From assembly GCA_963761015.1 (NCBI GenBank), contig CAVXFL010000001.1, positions 15,548 to 79,547 of the forward strand: DNA of 64,000 bases, in the 5' to 3' direction. Both the position numbers and the translations under genes were made by a program. The notes below the pieces were generated by a model. The model worked only from the letters and a program-made list of their open reading frames with translations, was not told the origin of the DNA and searched no databases. This DNA is from CAVXFL01 sp963761015. Its GTDB lineage: Bacteria; Pseudomonadota; Alphaproteobacteria; Acetobacterales; Acetobacteraceae. Shown one piece after another: positions 54,572 through 63,693 of this stretch. Each line of letters begins with the position of its first letter. The stretch's first letter is position 1.

Positions 54572-56293
54572 ATACGGCAATTGCGGCGCTCGCGGAAATC
54601 CAGCGCCAGGTCATGTGGAACCGGCTGATCGCGGTGGTCGAGGAGCAGGCGCAAACCATGGTGCGCACCGCGTTCAGCACCACCGTGCGCGAGGCGGGCG
54701 ATCTCTCGGCCGGCATCTTCGACCTGCAAGGCCGCATGCTGGCGCAGGCGGTGACCGGCACGCCGGGCCACGTGAACTCGATGTCCGAGAGCGTCGGGCA
54801 TTTCCTGCACAAGTTTCCCCTCGAAACGATGCGCCCCGGCGATCACTACATCACCAACGATCCCTGGCTCGGCACCGGCCATCTGCACGACCTGACCGTC
54901 GTCACCCCGGCGTTTCGAGGGGGAAAAATCGTCGCCCTGTTCGCGAACACCGCGCATGTCATCGACATCGGCGGGCTCGGCATGGGGCCGGAAGGCCGCT
55001 CGGTGTTCGAGGAAGGGCTGTTTATTCCGATCCTAAAATGCTTCGACCGGGGAAATCCGAACGAAACCTTCTTCGATTTCATCCGCGCCGGCTCGCGGCT
55101 GCCGGTCGAGCTGGAGGGCGACATCTATTCGCTGTGCGCCTGCAACGATTCCGGCGCGCGGCGGCTGGTCGCGATGATGGACGAGTTCGCGCTGGACAGC
55201 CTCGATCCGCTCGCCGCGTTCATCTTCGACAACTCGCTGCGCGCCACCTTGGCCGAGATCGCGCGCCTGCCGAAAGGCACGTTCGCGGGCGAAATCTGCT
55301 CCGACGGCTACGACGAGGAAGTCACCCTGCGCGCCGCGATGACGATCGGCGAGGACGCGATCGCGGTCGATTACGCCGGCACGTCGGGGCTGTCCTCGCG
55401 CGGCATCAACGTCCCGCCGGCCTATTGCCGCGCCTATTCCTGCTTCGGAATAAAAGTGGTGGTGGCGCCGGACATCCCGAACAACTGGGCGAGCCTGCTG
55501 CCGTTCCGCGTCAGCGATCCCCGAAGGCTGCATCCTGAACGCGCCGCGGCCCTATCCGGTATCGGTGCGCCACGTGATCGGCCATCTGCTGCCCGATCTG
55601 ATGATGGGCTGCCTGCACCAGGTCGTCCCCGACCGCGTCGCCGCCGAGGGTTCGTCCTCGTTGTGGAATCCCCCCTTGCGCGGCGGCGCCTCGGTCTCCG
55701 GCCAGGCGCGCGGCAACCGCCCGGTGATCGCGGATTTCGAGATCATTACCTTCAACTCCGGCGGCACCGGCGCGCGGCCGGGGCTGGACGGGCTCGACGC
55801 CACCGCGTTTCCGTCCGGCGTGCGCACCATGCCGGTGGAGGCCACGGAAAACGTCGCGCCCGTGGTGTTCTGGCGCAAGGAGCTGCGCCCCGATTCCGCC
55901 GGCCCCGGCCGCACCCGCGGCGGTTTCGGCCAGACGATGGAGATCGCCACCAAGGGCGATTTGGAATTCGCCTGCAACGCGGTGTTCGACCGCGTCGCCC
56001 ATCCGCCGAAGGGCCGCGAGGGCGGGGGCGACGGCGCGCCCGGCGCGGTCGCGCTGAAGAGCGGCGCGCGGCTGCGCACCAAGGGTTTCCAGATCATTCC
56101 GGACGGCGACCGGCTGGTGCTGCATCTGCCCGGCGGCGGCGGCATGGGCGACCCGGCGCAACGCGACCCCGCGCTGGTTGCGCGCGACGTGCGCGACGGC
56201 CTCGTGTCGGTCGAGGCGGCGCAGCGCGACTACAGGGTTGCTTTGCCGGATCTGCCGCTCCATGACCCTGCCAATTCACGTATCAGGGACTGA
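54568..56293 (+). CDS. hyuB: Hydantoinase/oxoprolinase subunit B (frame broken near 55518)
   Basis: About 574 residues after joining. The N-terminal half has MVRTAFSTTVREAGDLSAGI, HVNSMSESVGHFL, DHYITNDPWLGTGHLHDLTV and ICSDGYDEEVTLRAA; the second half has EGCILNAPRPYPVSVRHVIG, the Ser/Thr-rich metal loop and HLPGGGGMGDPAQRDP. A one-base shift near 55515-55522 joins DPRRLHPE to PEGCILN. Works with HyuA. Confidence 0.9.
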
Positions 56294-56297
56294 TGCC

Positions 56298-56423
56298 GTG
56301 GATATTCACCTGGCGCCCGATCTGGAACGACTCGTTCAGCACCGGCTCGACAGCGGCCAGCATGGCTCGCCGTCTGAGGTGATTCGTGATGCCTTGAAAG
56401 CTGCACAGCACCAACCCGCTTGA
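56298..56423 (+). pseudogene. ParD-like ribbon-helix-helix antitoxin fragment
   Basis: GTG 56298 opens a 41-codon frame: VDIHLAPDLERLVQHRLDSG, then HGSPSEVIRDALKA. The N-terminal strand, helix and the YGSxSEVIREAL-type motif are those of ParD antitoxins, but the toxin-binding half is cut and replaced by an IS256 transposase tail from about 56403. No ParE is found. Confidence 0.6.
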
Positions 56424-56618
56424 GCGCCTCAATGGCGAAATAAAACGTCGCAGCGATGTGGTCGGGATCTTCCCCAACGAGGCGGCCGACTGATCGGCGC
56501 GCGGCTGCTGGAGCAGAACGATGAATGGGCGGTTCAGCGCGCTCGCTACATGAGCCTGGAAACCATCGCCCCGTTGGGCGATGATCCCGCCGTCGGCCAG
56601 CCCGCTCTGGCAGCCTGA
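56403..56618 (+). mobile_element. IS256-family transposase 3' remnant
   Basis: LHSTNPLERLNGEIKRRSDV, VGIFPNEAAD then (after a one-base shift at 56490) LIGARLLEQNDEWAVQRARY and MSLETIAP up to TGA at 56616-56618. This is the C-terminal end of IS256-type transposases (TNPLERLNxEIKRR). The rest is missing; it is a different subgroup from the element at 58839. Confidence 0.75.
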
Positions 56619-56719
56619 TCCCAGGCAGGTCAACCCTGCCCAGGAGACGCGTTGCTACACCGCGCGCCCGGGAACGATCCGCTCCATCGCTTCCACTTGC
56701 AAATAAAGGAACTAAACCG

Positions 56720-57544
56720 ATGGGTACGATTACCACCAAAGACGGCACCGAAATCTTCTACAAGGATTGGGGCAACGGTCAGCCGCTGGTCTTTCATCAC
56801 GGCTGGCCACTGAGCGCCGATGACTGGGATTCCCAGATGCTGTTCTTCCTCGACGAGGGCTATCGCGTGATCGCCCATGACCGTCGTGGACATGGGCGTT
56901 CCACGCAGACCGGCACCGGCAACGACATGGATACCTACGCCGATGATGTCGCGGCCCTTGTCACGGCGCTCGACCTCAAGGATGCCATCCATATCGGCCA
57001 TTCGACGGGCGGCGGTGAAGTCGTGCGCTTTCTCGCTCGGCACGGAACCCAACGTGCGGCCAAGGCGGTCATTATCAGCGCGATCCCACCAGTCATGGTC
57101 AAATCGCAGAAGAACCCCGGCGGCACGCCGATTGAGGTTTTCGACGGGTACCGTAGCGCCCAGGCCGCGAATCGCGCCCAGTTCTTCCTCGATGTCGCCT
57201 CAGGGCCCTTCTACGGCTTCAACCGTCCGGGCGCCAAGGTTTCGGAAGGAACCATCCGCAATTGGTGGCGCCAAGGCATGATGGGCGGCACGAAGGCTCA
57301 TTACGATTGCATCGCGGTTTTTTCGGAAACCGACCTGACGGACGATCTTGCCAAAATCGACATCCCGCTCCTGGTCATGCATAGTGAAGACGATCAGATC
57401 GTTCCGTTTGCGGACTCCGCTCCGTTGGCTGCCAAATTGGCGCCGAAGGCCACTCTGAAGGTCTACAAAGATCTTCCCCACGGCATGCCCGCGACCCATG
57501 CGGACATCATCAACGCGGATCTTCTCGCCTTCATTCAAGCCTGA
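56720..57544 (+). CDS. Alpha/beta hydrolase (non-heme chloroperoxidase-like)
   Basis: 274 residues. Ser nucleophile in HIGHSTGGGEVVRF, Asp in LVMHSEDDQIVPFA and His in LPHGMPATHAD form the triad; FHHGWPLSADDWDSQ is the oxyanion region. The family includes esterases and metal-free haloperoxidases; the specific reaction is unknown. GGAAC lies upstream of the ATG. Slightly lower GC than the hydantoinase genes. Confidence 0.92.
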   Translation: MGTITTKDGTEIFYKDWGNGQPLVFHHGWPLSADDWDSQMLFFLDEGYRVIAHDRRGHGRSTQTGTGNDMDTYADDVAALVTALDLKDAIHIGHSTGGGEVVRFLARHGTQRAAKAVIISAIPPVMVKSQKNPGGTPIEVFDGYRSAQAANRAQFFLDVASGPFYGFNRPGAKVSEGTIRNWWRQGMMGGTKAHYDCIAVFSETDLTDDLAKIDIPLLVMHSEDDQIVPFADSAPLAAKLAPKATLKVYKDLPHGMPATHADIINADLLAFIQA

Positions 57545-58135
57545 GCACCGACCTCTCCCACGTGCACGGCCTTCGTTGGTTCCGCTTCGCGAAGGCCGGA
57601 CATGATCATAGTGAAGAGGCCCCCTTGGTGCGCACATCGATGATGCCGGCGCCGGACGGCGGACTCGGCCTTGAAACGGACGGCATTCTCCGGCTCGGGC
57701 GGTTCGTCGGGTCGTTCCTATACGCTCCGGGATACCGGCGCCGAGATCGTAATCGCTTCGCCGGAAGGCGGTTTTCCCGCCCCAGTCCGAAGACCGCCTC
57801 GGTTGCGCGGCTGTGCGTCCAGTCGGCGAGCGCGATCACTCTCCCACTGCGGTTATGCCCGGCTTTTGGGGAGTGTCACGGACATACGGAAGAACTGCAC
57901 TTGGGAGTCGATGCACGCCCACACGCCCAGGCGGTGCAACTACTGCTCAATGAGCCGTCCTTGTTTTTGGTGAGCGTTTTGGTTCGAGACTGCCAGCCAG
58001 CGCTTGATAGCTCACAATCAGCAATGCCCGAACGTTCAATGTAGCATGTTCTTGTTGTTTGCGCTGTAGCCTTCTCTGTCCAAGGAAGCGAAAGCATGCA
58101 GAGGCAAAACATCGAAATGGCGGCGCGATTACGCA
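57545..58135. other. Degenerate region with a possible DJ-1/PfpI fragment
   Basis: A plus-strand frame at about 57713-57790 reads TLRDTGAEIVIASPEGG, close to the first strand/helix of DJ-1/PfpI-type amidotransferases, but it is out of frame soon after. The rest shows only short, low-quality frames apart from the minus-strand small gene listed at 57876. Confidence 0.4.
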
Positions 58136-58136
58136 T
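57876..58136 (-). CDS. Possible small secreted Cys-rich protein
   Basis: An 86-codon frame. Residues 1-26 form a signal-like sequence (MRNRAAISMFCLCMLSLPW to ATAQ) and the mature part has six Cys residues including TCYIERSGIADCEL and SCTAWACG. Family unknown; it may be a real small secreted protein or chance. Confidence 0.35.
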   Translation of the reverse strand: MRNRAAISMFCLCMLSLPWTEKATAQTTRTCYIERSGIADCELSSAGWQSRTKTLTKNKDGSLSSSCTAWACGRASTPKCSSSVCP

Positions 58137-58449
58137 TTTGGCCTCCCCGATATTGCTAAAAGCAGCCATCGAAACAAACTAACTCCGACCGCCGATGGCC
58201 GTCAATGAATTCCTCTTGTAACGGCGTGCTGACAAAGTCGCCTTCTTATCATCCTGGCTGACGCGCGATGATGGCGGCGAGGAATGCGACTTCAGGCGGC
58301 CGCGCGTGTGGGCCTGGGAGTTTCGAGCTTGTGTAGAATTCAACAGTTATGGACCGCGATGAAATTTGACATATTGCGCCTTATTGCGGCATTAAGAGTG
58401 ACATGCCGCAGAGTGCCAACCACAAGATATAGAAACCGGGGCAACGCCC

Positions 58450-58838
58450 ATGAGCAACAAACTTGCAACCGCCGCCGTGTTGGCTCTATGCGCCTCGGCC
58501 CACGCGCAGGCCGGGCAACCTACAAAGACACCTGCTGAACATGTCGTCGCACCCGGTGGAAAGACCGTGTATTACATCATGTCGATCACGGGTAAGGACA
58601 GCGAGGGCAATCCAAACCGGGACATCGAGGCGGGCATGAATGGCGACACCTCCTTTGAAGTGTTGCTCAAACCAAAGCCGTCGAACGACCCAGAGCAAAA
58701 TCTCGAGGGATTTTCGCATCTGTTCCTCTCGCCTGATGGTAAAATCTTGTATTTTCAAACGTCAGCCTGGGCGACATCCGACGCCGTCCATTCGCTCGAT
58801 ATTGCGACGAAGCGGGTGTCTTTTGTCACGGCGGGGGG
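58450..58838 (+). pseudogene. Secreted protein gene, 5' part, interrupted by the IS256-family element
   Basis: A signal peptide (SNKLATAAVLALCASAHAQA) is followed by KTVYYIMSITGKDSEGNPN, FSHLFLSPDGKILYFQTSAW and HSLDIATKRVSFVTAGG, where the element at 58839 begins. The continuation is at 60263-60443. Joining the halves at one copy of the 8-base duplication gives an unbroken 189-residue protein (VSFVTAGGIACVVLQGEHQG across the join). SPDGKILYF and later YDPAGKEVG look like beta-propeller-type strands. Function unknown; the gene is inactivated here. Confidence 0.8.
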
Positions 58839-60254
58839 GGTGGTGTCGCAGAGTTGGTGGAAATTGGCGTGGCGGGCATCTCCGGGCAGGCTCAGCTTAT
58901 CGCGTCATGCCGCAAGATCAATGCATTGAAGAGCAAGCGGTTGAGCGAGCGTGTGCCAGCCGTCAACCTTGCGCATGGTGATCTGGCCCGATGCGAGCAG
59001 CGCCCAGAACAGCATCGCCGCGGTTTCCGCCGACGGCAGCACGGTCTGTGTCTTGATACGGCGCTTGAACTCCTCGTGCAGCCGCTCGATCGCATTGGTG
59101 GTGCGCGCCGATCGCCACTGGCCTGCCGGCAATCGGGCGAAGGTGAACAGCCGCTCGCCCGCTTCTTCCAGGCTGTCGGCAACCGCCCGGCATTTCAGCC
59201 GCCACTTGCGCAAGAACGACTTCCGGCGCGTTTCGATCTCGGTCGTCGTCCCGGCGTAGATCATATCGTTATAGTCGGCCGAGATCTCCGCATGCAGCCG
59301 ATCAGGCGCGTGCGCCAACAGGTTGCGATGCTTGTGCACCGTGCAGCGCTGCACCAGCGCCTCGGACCACACCAGCGCGAGCGCCTTCTCCAGCCCCGGC
59401 GCGCCGTCGACGATGACGAACTCCGGCGCGTTCAGCCCGCGGGCGACCAGATCATCGAGCAGGCTGCGCCAGGCGGCCTCGCTCTCCCCGCCCATGTTGC
59501 GCACCGCCAGCAGCACCTTCTGCCCATCGCGGCGGATGCCGAGCACCACCAACAGCGAGATCGACGTCGCGCGGCGGTCGAGCCGCACCCGCACCACCGT
59601 GCCATCGAGAACGAGCCGGACAACGTCTTCATCCGCCAATGAACGATGGCACCATGCCTCCCAGTCGGCCTGTAGTTTCCGCCAGGTCCGGCTTACCGTG
59701 TCCTTCGAAACCGCGCCCTTGAACAGCGCCGCCAATGCCCGCCGCACCCGGCGCGTGTTGGTGCCGGACAGATAGGCGCCGGCGATCAGCGCCTCCACCT
59801 GCTTGGTCATCCGCGCGTAGCGTGGCAGCACGTTGCTGCGCCATTCCAGGCGCCTGCCATCGGCGTCCGTCAGCCGCGCTCGTGGCACGCTGATCGTCAC
59901 CGGACCGAACGAGCCGAGCAGCCGGCGTTCCCGCCGACCGTGCCGATATCCGACCGTTTCGGCCGCCATCTCGCTGCCCGCCGCTCCGCCGGGCCGCTGG
60001 TAGCGCGCACGGCCCAGCGCCGCGTTGAGTTCCTCGTCCACCAGCGCTTCGATGAACCCGCGAATCCGATCCCGGATGCCCATCTCGATCGGATCGAACC
60101 ACGCCTCCCCGAGCAAGACCGGCGACGCGGTTGCGGTGTTTCTGCTATCCTTGTCCATGGTGTGGTCTCCTTCGGCGTCCAACCGCCGAATCGGCTTGTT
60201 GCATCAGCCGGAGACTACACCGCCCCGAATTTCCACCACTTCCGCGACAGCACC
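58839..60254 (-). mobile_element. IS256-family insertion sequence, intact
   Basis: 1,416 bases with inverted ends GGTGGTGTCGCAGAGTTGG and GGTGCTGTCGCGGAAGTGG (read inward, both followed by TGGAAATT) and a perfect 8-base target duplication GCGGGGGG at 58831-58838 and 60255-60262. The transposase is uninterrupted. It sits inside a secreted-protein gene. Confidence 0.93.
58905..60158 (-). CDS. IS256-family (Mutator-type) transposase
   Basis: About 417 residues from MDKDSRNTATASP. Motifs: VRLVLDGTVVRVRLDRR (first Asp), FVIVDGAPGLEKALALVW (second Asp), CTVHKHRNL and NAIERLHEEFKRRIKTQ (Glu). N-terminal AALGRARYQRPGG and a helix-turn-helix-like GAYLSGTNTRRVRRALAALF are as expected. Full length, so it may be active. 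Confidence 0.93.
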   Translation of the reverse strand: MDKDSRNTATASPVLLGEAWFDPIEMGIRDRIRGFIEALVDEELNAALGRARYQRPGGAAGSEMAAETVGYRHGRRERRLLGSFGPVTISVPRARLTDADGRRLEWRSNVLPRYARMTKQVEALIAGAYLSGTNTRRVRRALAALFKGAVSKDTVSRTWRKLQADWEAWCHRSLADEDVVRLVLDGTVVRVRLDRRATSISLLVVLGIRRDGQKVLLAVRNMGGESEAAWRSLLDDLVARGLNAPEFVIVDGAPGLEKALALVWSEALVQRCTVHKHRNLLAHAPDRLHAEISADYNDMIYAGTTTEIETRRKSFLRKWRLKCRAVADSLEEAGERLFTFARLPAGQWRSARTTNAIERLHEEFKRRIKTQTVLPSAETAAMLFWALLASGQITMRKVDGWHTLAQPLALQCIDLAA

Positions 60255-60262
60255 GCGGGGGG

Positions 60263-60443
60263 AATAGCTTGCGTGGTTTTGCAGGGAGAGCATCAGGGTG
60301 ATTTAATCGTCGAGCGGCACAGATATTTTGTGCAGGGTGGAAGCCACGATGATCTCTATCTATACGACCCGGCGGGAAAGGAAGTCGGCCTCGTTTCGCA
60401 AGGGACTGACGCGTCTGGCGTGTGCCCGTCATTAAGCAACTGA
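60263..60443 (+). pseudogene. Secreted protein gene, 3' part
   Basis: After the right-hand target duplication the frame reads IACVVLQGEHQGDLIVERHR, YFVQGGSHDDLYLYDPAGKE and SQGTDASGVCPSLSN to TGA at 60441-60443. Together with 58450-58838 it completes a 189-residue protein; alone it has no start. Confidence 0.8.
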
Positions 60444-60582
60444 ACTTTGGCAGGGGCCCGACCAACCCCACCCGCCGATCTAAGCCTGCGCCCAGCGCAG
60501 CTCCCCGCGCTTCATAAATTAAGACTTTCGGGCATTTAGCTTGCCCCTGATCCCATCAATGGGTTACACGGCCTCACAAGAT

Positions 60583-61235
60583 ATGCCCGAAAGCAAACCG
60601 CAAAACCGCCGCCTGGCTATGCCCGCGTCAGCACCTACGGGCAGACGCTCGACGCTCAGCTTGCGCAGCTACGCAAGACGGGATGCACCAAGATTTACCG
60701 GGAAAAGGTGACGGGCGCGCGGGCCGACCGGCGGGAACTGCTCAAGCTGCTCAAGGCTGTCGCCCCCGGCGATGTGGTGACGGTGACGCGGATCGACCGG
60801 CTGGCGCGCTCGACCTTCGACCTCTTTGCCATCGTCAAGCAGATCGTGGACGCCAAGGCACAATTCCGGTCACTGGCGGAGCCGTGGGCCGACACCGGCA
60901 CCAGCACCGGGCGGCTGATGATTGCCCTTCTCGGCGGGCTGGCGGACGTGGAGCGCGATCTTATCCGCACACGCACGGCGGAAGGCCGCAGCCGGGCGAA
61001 GGCGCGCGGGCAGCACATGGGCCGGCCGCCGAAGCTCACGCCACAGCAGCAGAGAGAAGCACGGCGGCGGCGGGCCGAGGGCGCGACGCTCAAGGAACTT
61101 GCCAAGAGCTACAATGTCGGGCAGGTCGACTATTTCACGGCTTGGAGGTCACGCAGCAAAGGATGGGGCGCTCGCGATTGCATTTTATGTTCATTTCTCT
61201 TTCTTTCTTTCTGTTCTGAGGCGCTATACCTATAA
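60583..61235 (+). pseudogene. Serine recombinase (resolvase family), frames broken at both ends
   Basis: The core is GYARVSTYGQTLDAQLAQLR (catalytic Ser in VST), VTGARADRRELLKLLKAV, TRIDRLARSTFDLFAIV, TGRLMIALLGGLADVERDLI and RTRTAEGRSRAKARGQHMGR, then a helix-turn-helix-like KELAKSYNVG. One base shift near 60610 separates the start from the core, and another near 61118 changes GRSTISRL at the C-terminus. About 180 residues when corrected. Resolvases of this type come with transposons and plasmids. Confidence 0.75.
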
Positions 61236-61789
61236 TCCCAAAAGAAATCTGTCACGAACTAAATTCCTTCTCTTGCCGTGTAAGTGTTTCCACTGCTCTA
61301 GAAATTGACAGCATGATAAATGAAGCGTGCGCGAAGTTGGCAGCAAGCGGAGAAAGCGTCGACGATGTTCTGACGTTGCTTGAAGAAGCAGTAAGCGCAT
61401 CTACAAGTCAAGACTCGCGGATGGCCTGACGTGGGGGAATCTCGCCGGGGATGTTTACGACAAAAGAAAGCGAGATGAGGTTTCTTGCGTTTGTAAAACT
61501 ACAGAAGCTTAAGAGCACAGCAGGAGGATAGAATTATCCGCCCAGAACGATGAGGGAACGGCCTTGCAACAACAGTGGTGGGGGCGATGAAACAGATAAC
61601 ACTGGAACTCTGCTTTGCGCTGCTATCCTCGGCCGCGGCGGCAGCCCGGCCGTTAGGCGCGATGAAAATTTGTCGACAATCCGATCTCACAGAGCCGGCA
61701 CAAACCAACTTGAACCGGGCTTACATAAGGCTCCCCGCGGGGTTGCTGTTGGATGACTACGGAGCGGAGGATGACCCAGACCCGCTTGA
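61236..61789. other. Intergenic region between recombinase and IS copy 2
   Basis: AT-richer DNA. One short frame, about 38 codons from 61313 (MINEACAKLAASGESVDDVL), is coding-like but unassigned. A second frame at 61587-61820 begins with a hydrophobic, signal-like segment and is cut by the IS end at 61790. No recognised gene. Confidence 0.35.
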
Positions 61790-63693
61790 CCCGTCTTCGA
61801 CAGTGGTTTTTGCCAAGTAGTTGAATAAGCGCGACAATCCGCGCCGCCGCGGCGGCTTGGCACTACATTTGCGGGAGCGCTCAGTTGGCGCTGGCGGGCT
61901 GAACGGTGCTCGGCAGAGCAACGCCGGCGGCGCGCAGGGCGATGCTGGCGGCGGGCCGCGGGGCGGAACGCAGCAGGAAGCGCTTGCCGTCCTGATCGAT
62001 CTCGGTCTCGCTCAGCGAGTCGAGGTCGGCGATGATCGCGGGCCAAGAAGCTGTACGGCCGAGCGCGGCGATGCGGGCCTCCAGCTCGGCCTTCAGCACG
62101 AGGGCGAGGAAGCTGCAAAACACGTGGCCGCGGATGGTCTGGTCGAGCTTGTGGAAGATCGGCCTGGTGGCGAGCAGATGCTTCGCTGTCCGGAACGTCT
62201 GCTCCACCATGGCGAGCTGCTTGTAACGCAGCATTGCGGTAAGCGGATCGAGATCGGTGTTGGTGCGCAGCACGAACACGCCATCGAAGCGGGCATCCTC
62301 TTCCGCTTTGGCGTGATCGATGGCGAAGTGGGCTTCGCCGGCGGTCTTGAGGAAGCGGCGATAACCGCCGTTGCCGATGAGCGCCTTGTCGCCCTTCTTG
62401 AGCTGCCGTTCCAGCGCGGCAAGAATGGCGGCGCGTTCGGCGGCATCCTTCTCCGCCTGCTGATGATTGATGCAAACGATATAGCGTTGCCCGCCCAATG
62501 TGACCGCCTTGGCGCCGTAGTCGCTTTGCGCGCCGCGCCGTTCCGTGGTGAGCGGCACGAACGGAGCGGCATCGTTGAGCACCACGTCGCGCACCAGCTT
62601 ATCGGTGCGCTCGCGCACGCCAAGGATGTAGAGCAGGCCCCGCGCTTGCAGTGCGGCGATGGTCTCCGTACTGATCATGCCGCGATCGGCGACGAGGCAC
62701 ACACGCCCGATGGCAAAGCGGCGACGCAGCCGGTCGACCACCGGGATCAGGCTGGTCACATCCGCCGTGTTGCCGGGCCACATCTCCGAGCACACCGGGC
62801 GCCCGTCGCCATCGATCAGCACGGCCAGGATCATCTGCCGCAGGTCGGGGCGATGATCTTTGCTGTAGCCGTGCCGGCCCAGCGTCTCGCCACCCAGCCC
62901 CTCGAAATACAGGCTGGTGGTGTCCATGAACACCAGGTCGAGCCGGCTGAACAGATCGCGCCGGTACGCGAACAATTGCTCCTCGATCAAATCCTTCGTG
63001 CAACGCGGCGCGAACGGCGTGGCGCCGTCCCGCTGATCGGCCGGCAGTTCCTCACCCAGCCACGCCATCGCTCGATAAAGATGGTGCAGGTCGATGGCAT
63101 CGCTGCCGGCGATCCGATAATCCTCGCGCCAGCGATCCGCCGCCAGGTCCGACCCGCCGCGCATCAGGCGGTGCAGCACGGTGAGGAACACCGTGCGTTC
63201 CAGCGCGAAGCGATGGCCGCGGCCGCGGGCCAGGGCCGCGATCACGCTGGCGCAGCCGGTCTCGGTCCACAGCCGCTCGAACACCAGCGCCGGACCGATG
63301 CGGCGCACCGCCACCGCCGGGGCGCCGTTCCTGGCGGCATCCAGCACCATCGCCTGTTCGACGAACCGCGCGCCCGAGCGCAACAGCCGATCGAGCTGCC
63401 CGCTGGCTTCAAGCTCATCCAGCCGTCCGAGCGTTGCGATCACTCGTTGGCGCACCTGATCGCCGGTCCTGTGGCTCTCGACGATCTGCAGATAGATGCG
63501 ACCCTGCGACTGCTTCTTCCGGAAGTACATGCGCGACTCGATACGAGGTGCGCACAGATTAGCCAATAATATCGCGGGATCAAGGCATATCTGGCACTAT
63601 CCGTAGCACTACATATTAGCTCGGCTCCTGCCCAACAGCCAGCAAAATCAGATAGTTAGCCATTCCTCACCGAGCTCAAGTGTCGAAGATGGG
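61790..63693 (-). mobile_element. IS1634-family insertion sequence, copy 2
   Basis: 1,904 bases, inverted relative to copy 1 and nearly identical to it. Ends are CCCGTCTTCGACAGTGG at 61790 and the CCCATCTTCGACACTTG end at 63693. Flanks CTTGA (61785-61789) and TTTGA (63694-63698) match at four of five positions, a probably degraded target duplication. Confidence 0.92.
61881..63530 (-). CDS. IS1634-family DDE transposase, intact
   Basis: 549 residues from MYFRKKQSQGRIYL. Same triad as copy 1 (FMDTTSLYF, VADRGMIS, VEQTFRTAKH), and an uninterrupted C-terminus DLDSLSETEIDQDGKRFLL then PSTVQPASAN. A few substitutions separate it from copy 1 (for example QRDGA for QQDGA, AEKD for ADKD). Probably functional and the source of copy 1 or vice versa. 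Confidence 0.93.
   Translation of the reverse strand: MYFRKKQSQGRIYLQIVESHRTGDQVRQRVIATLGRLDELEASGQLDRLLRSGARFVEQAMVLDAARNGAPAVAVRRIGPALVFERLWTETGCASVIAALARGRGHRFALERTVFLTVLHRLMRGGSDLAADRWREDYRIAGSDAIDLHHLYRAMAWLGEELPADQRDGATPFAPRCTKDLIEEQLFAYRRDLFSRLDLVFMDTTSLYFEGLGGETLGRHGYSKDHRPDLRQMILAVLIDGDGRPVCSEMWPGNTADVTSLIPVVDRLRRRFAIGRVCLVADRGMISTETIAALQARGLLYILGVRERTDKLVRDVVLNDAAPFVPLTTERRGAQSDYGAKAVTLGGQRYIVCINHQQAEKDAAERAAILAALERQLKKGDKALIGNGGYRRFLKTAGEAHFAIDHAKAEEDARFDGVFVLRTNTDLDPLTAMLRYKQLAMVEQTFRTAKHLLATRPIFHKLDQTIRGHVFCSFLALVLKAELEARIAALGRTASWPAIIADLDSLSETEIDQDGKRFLLRSAPRPAASIALRAAGVALPSTVQPASAN

Noticed and set aside
16052..63693. Composite transposon bounded by the two IS1634 copies
   Set aside because: The interval carries core genes (ffh, rpsP, trmD, rplS, leuCDB), and each copy keeps its own target duplication, so the copies inserted independently.
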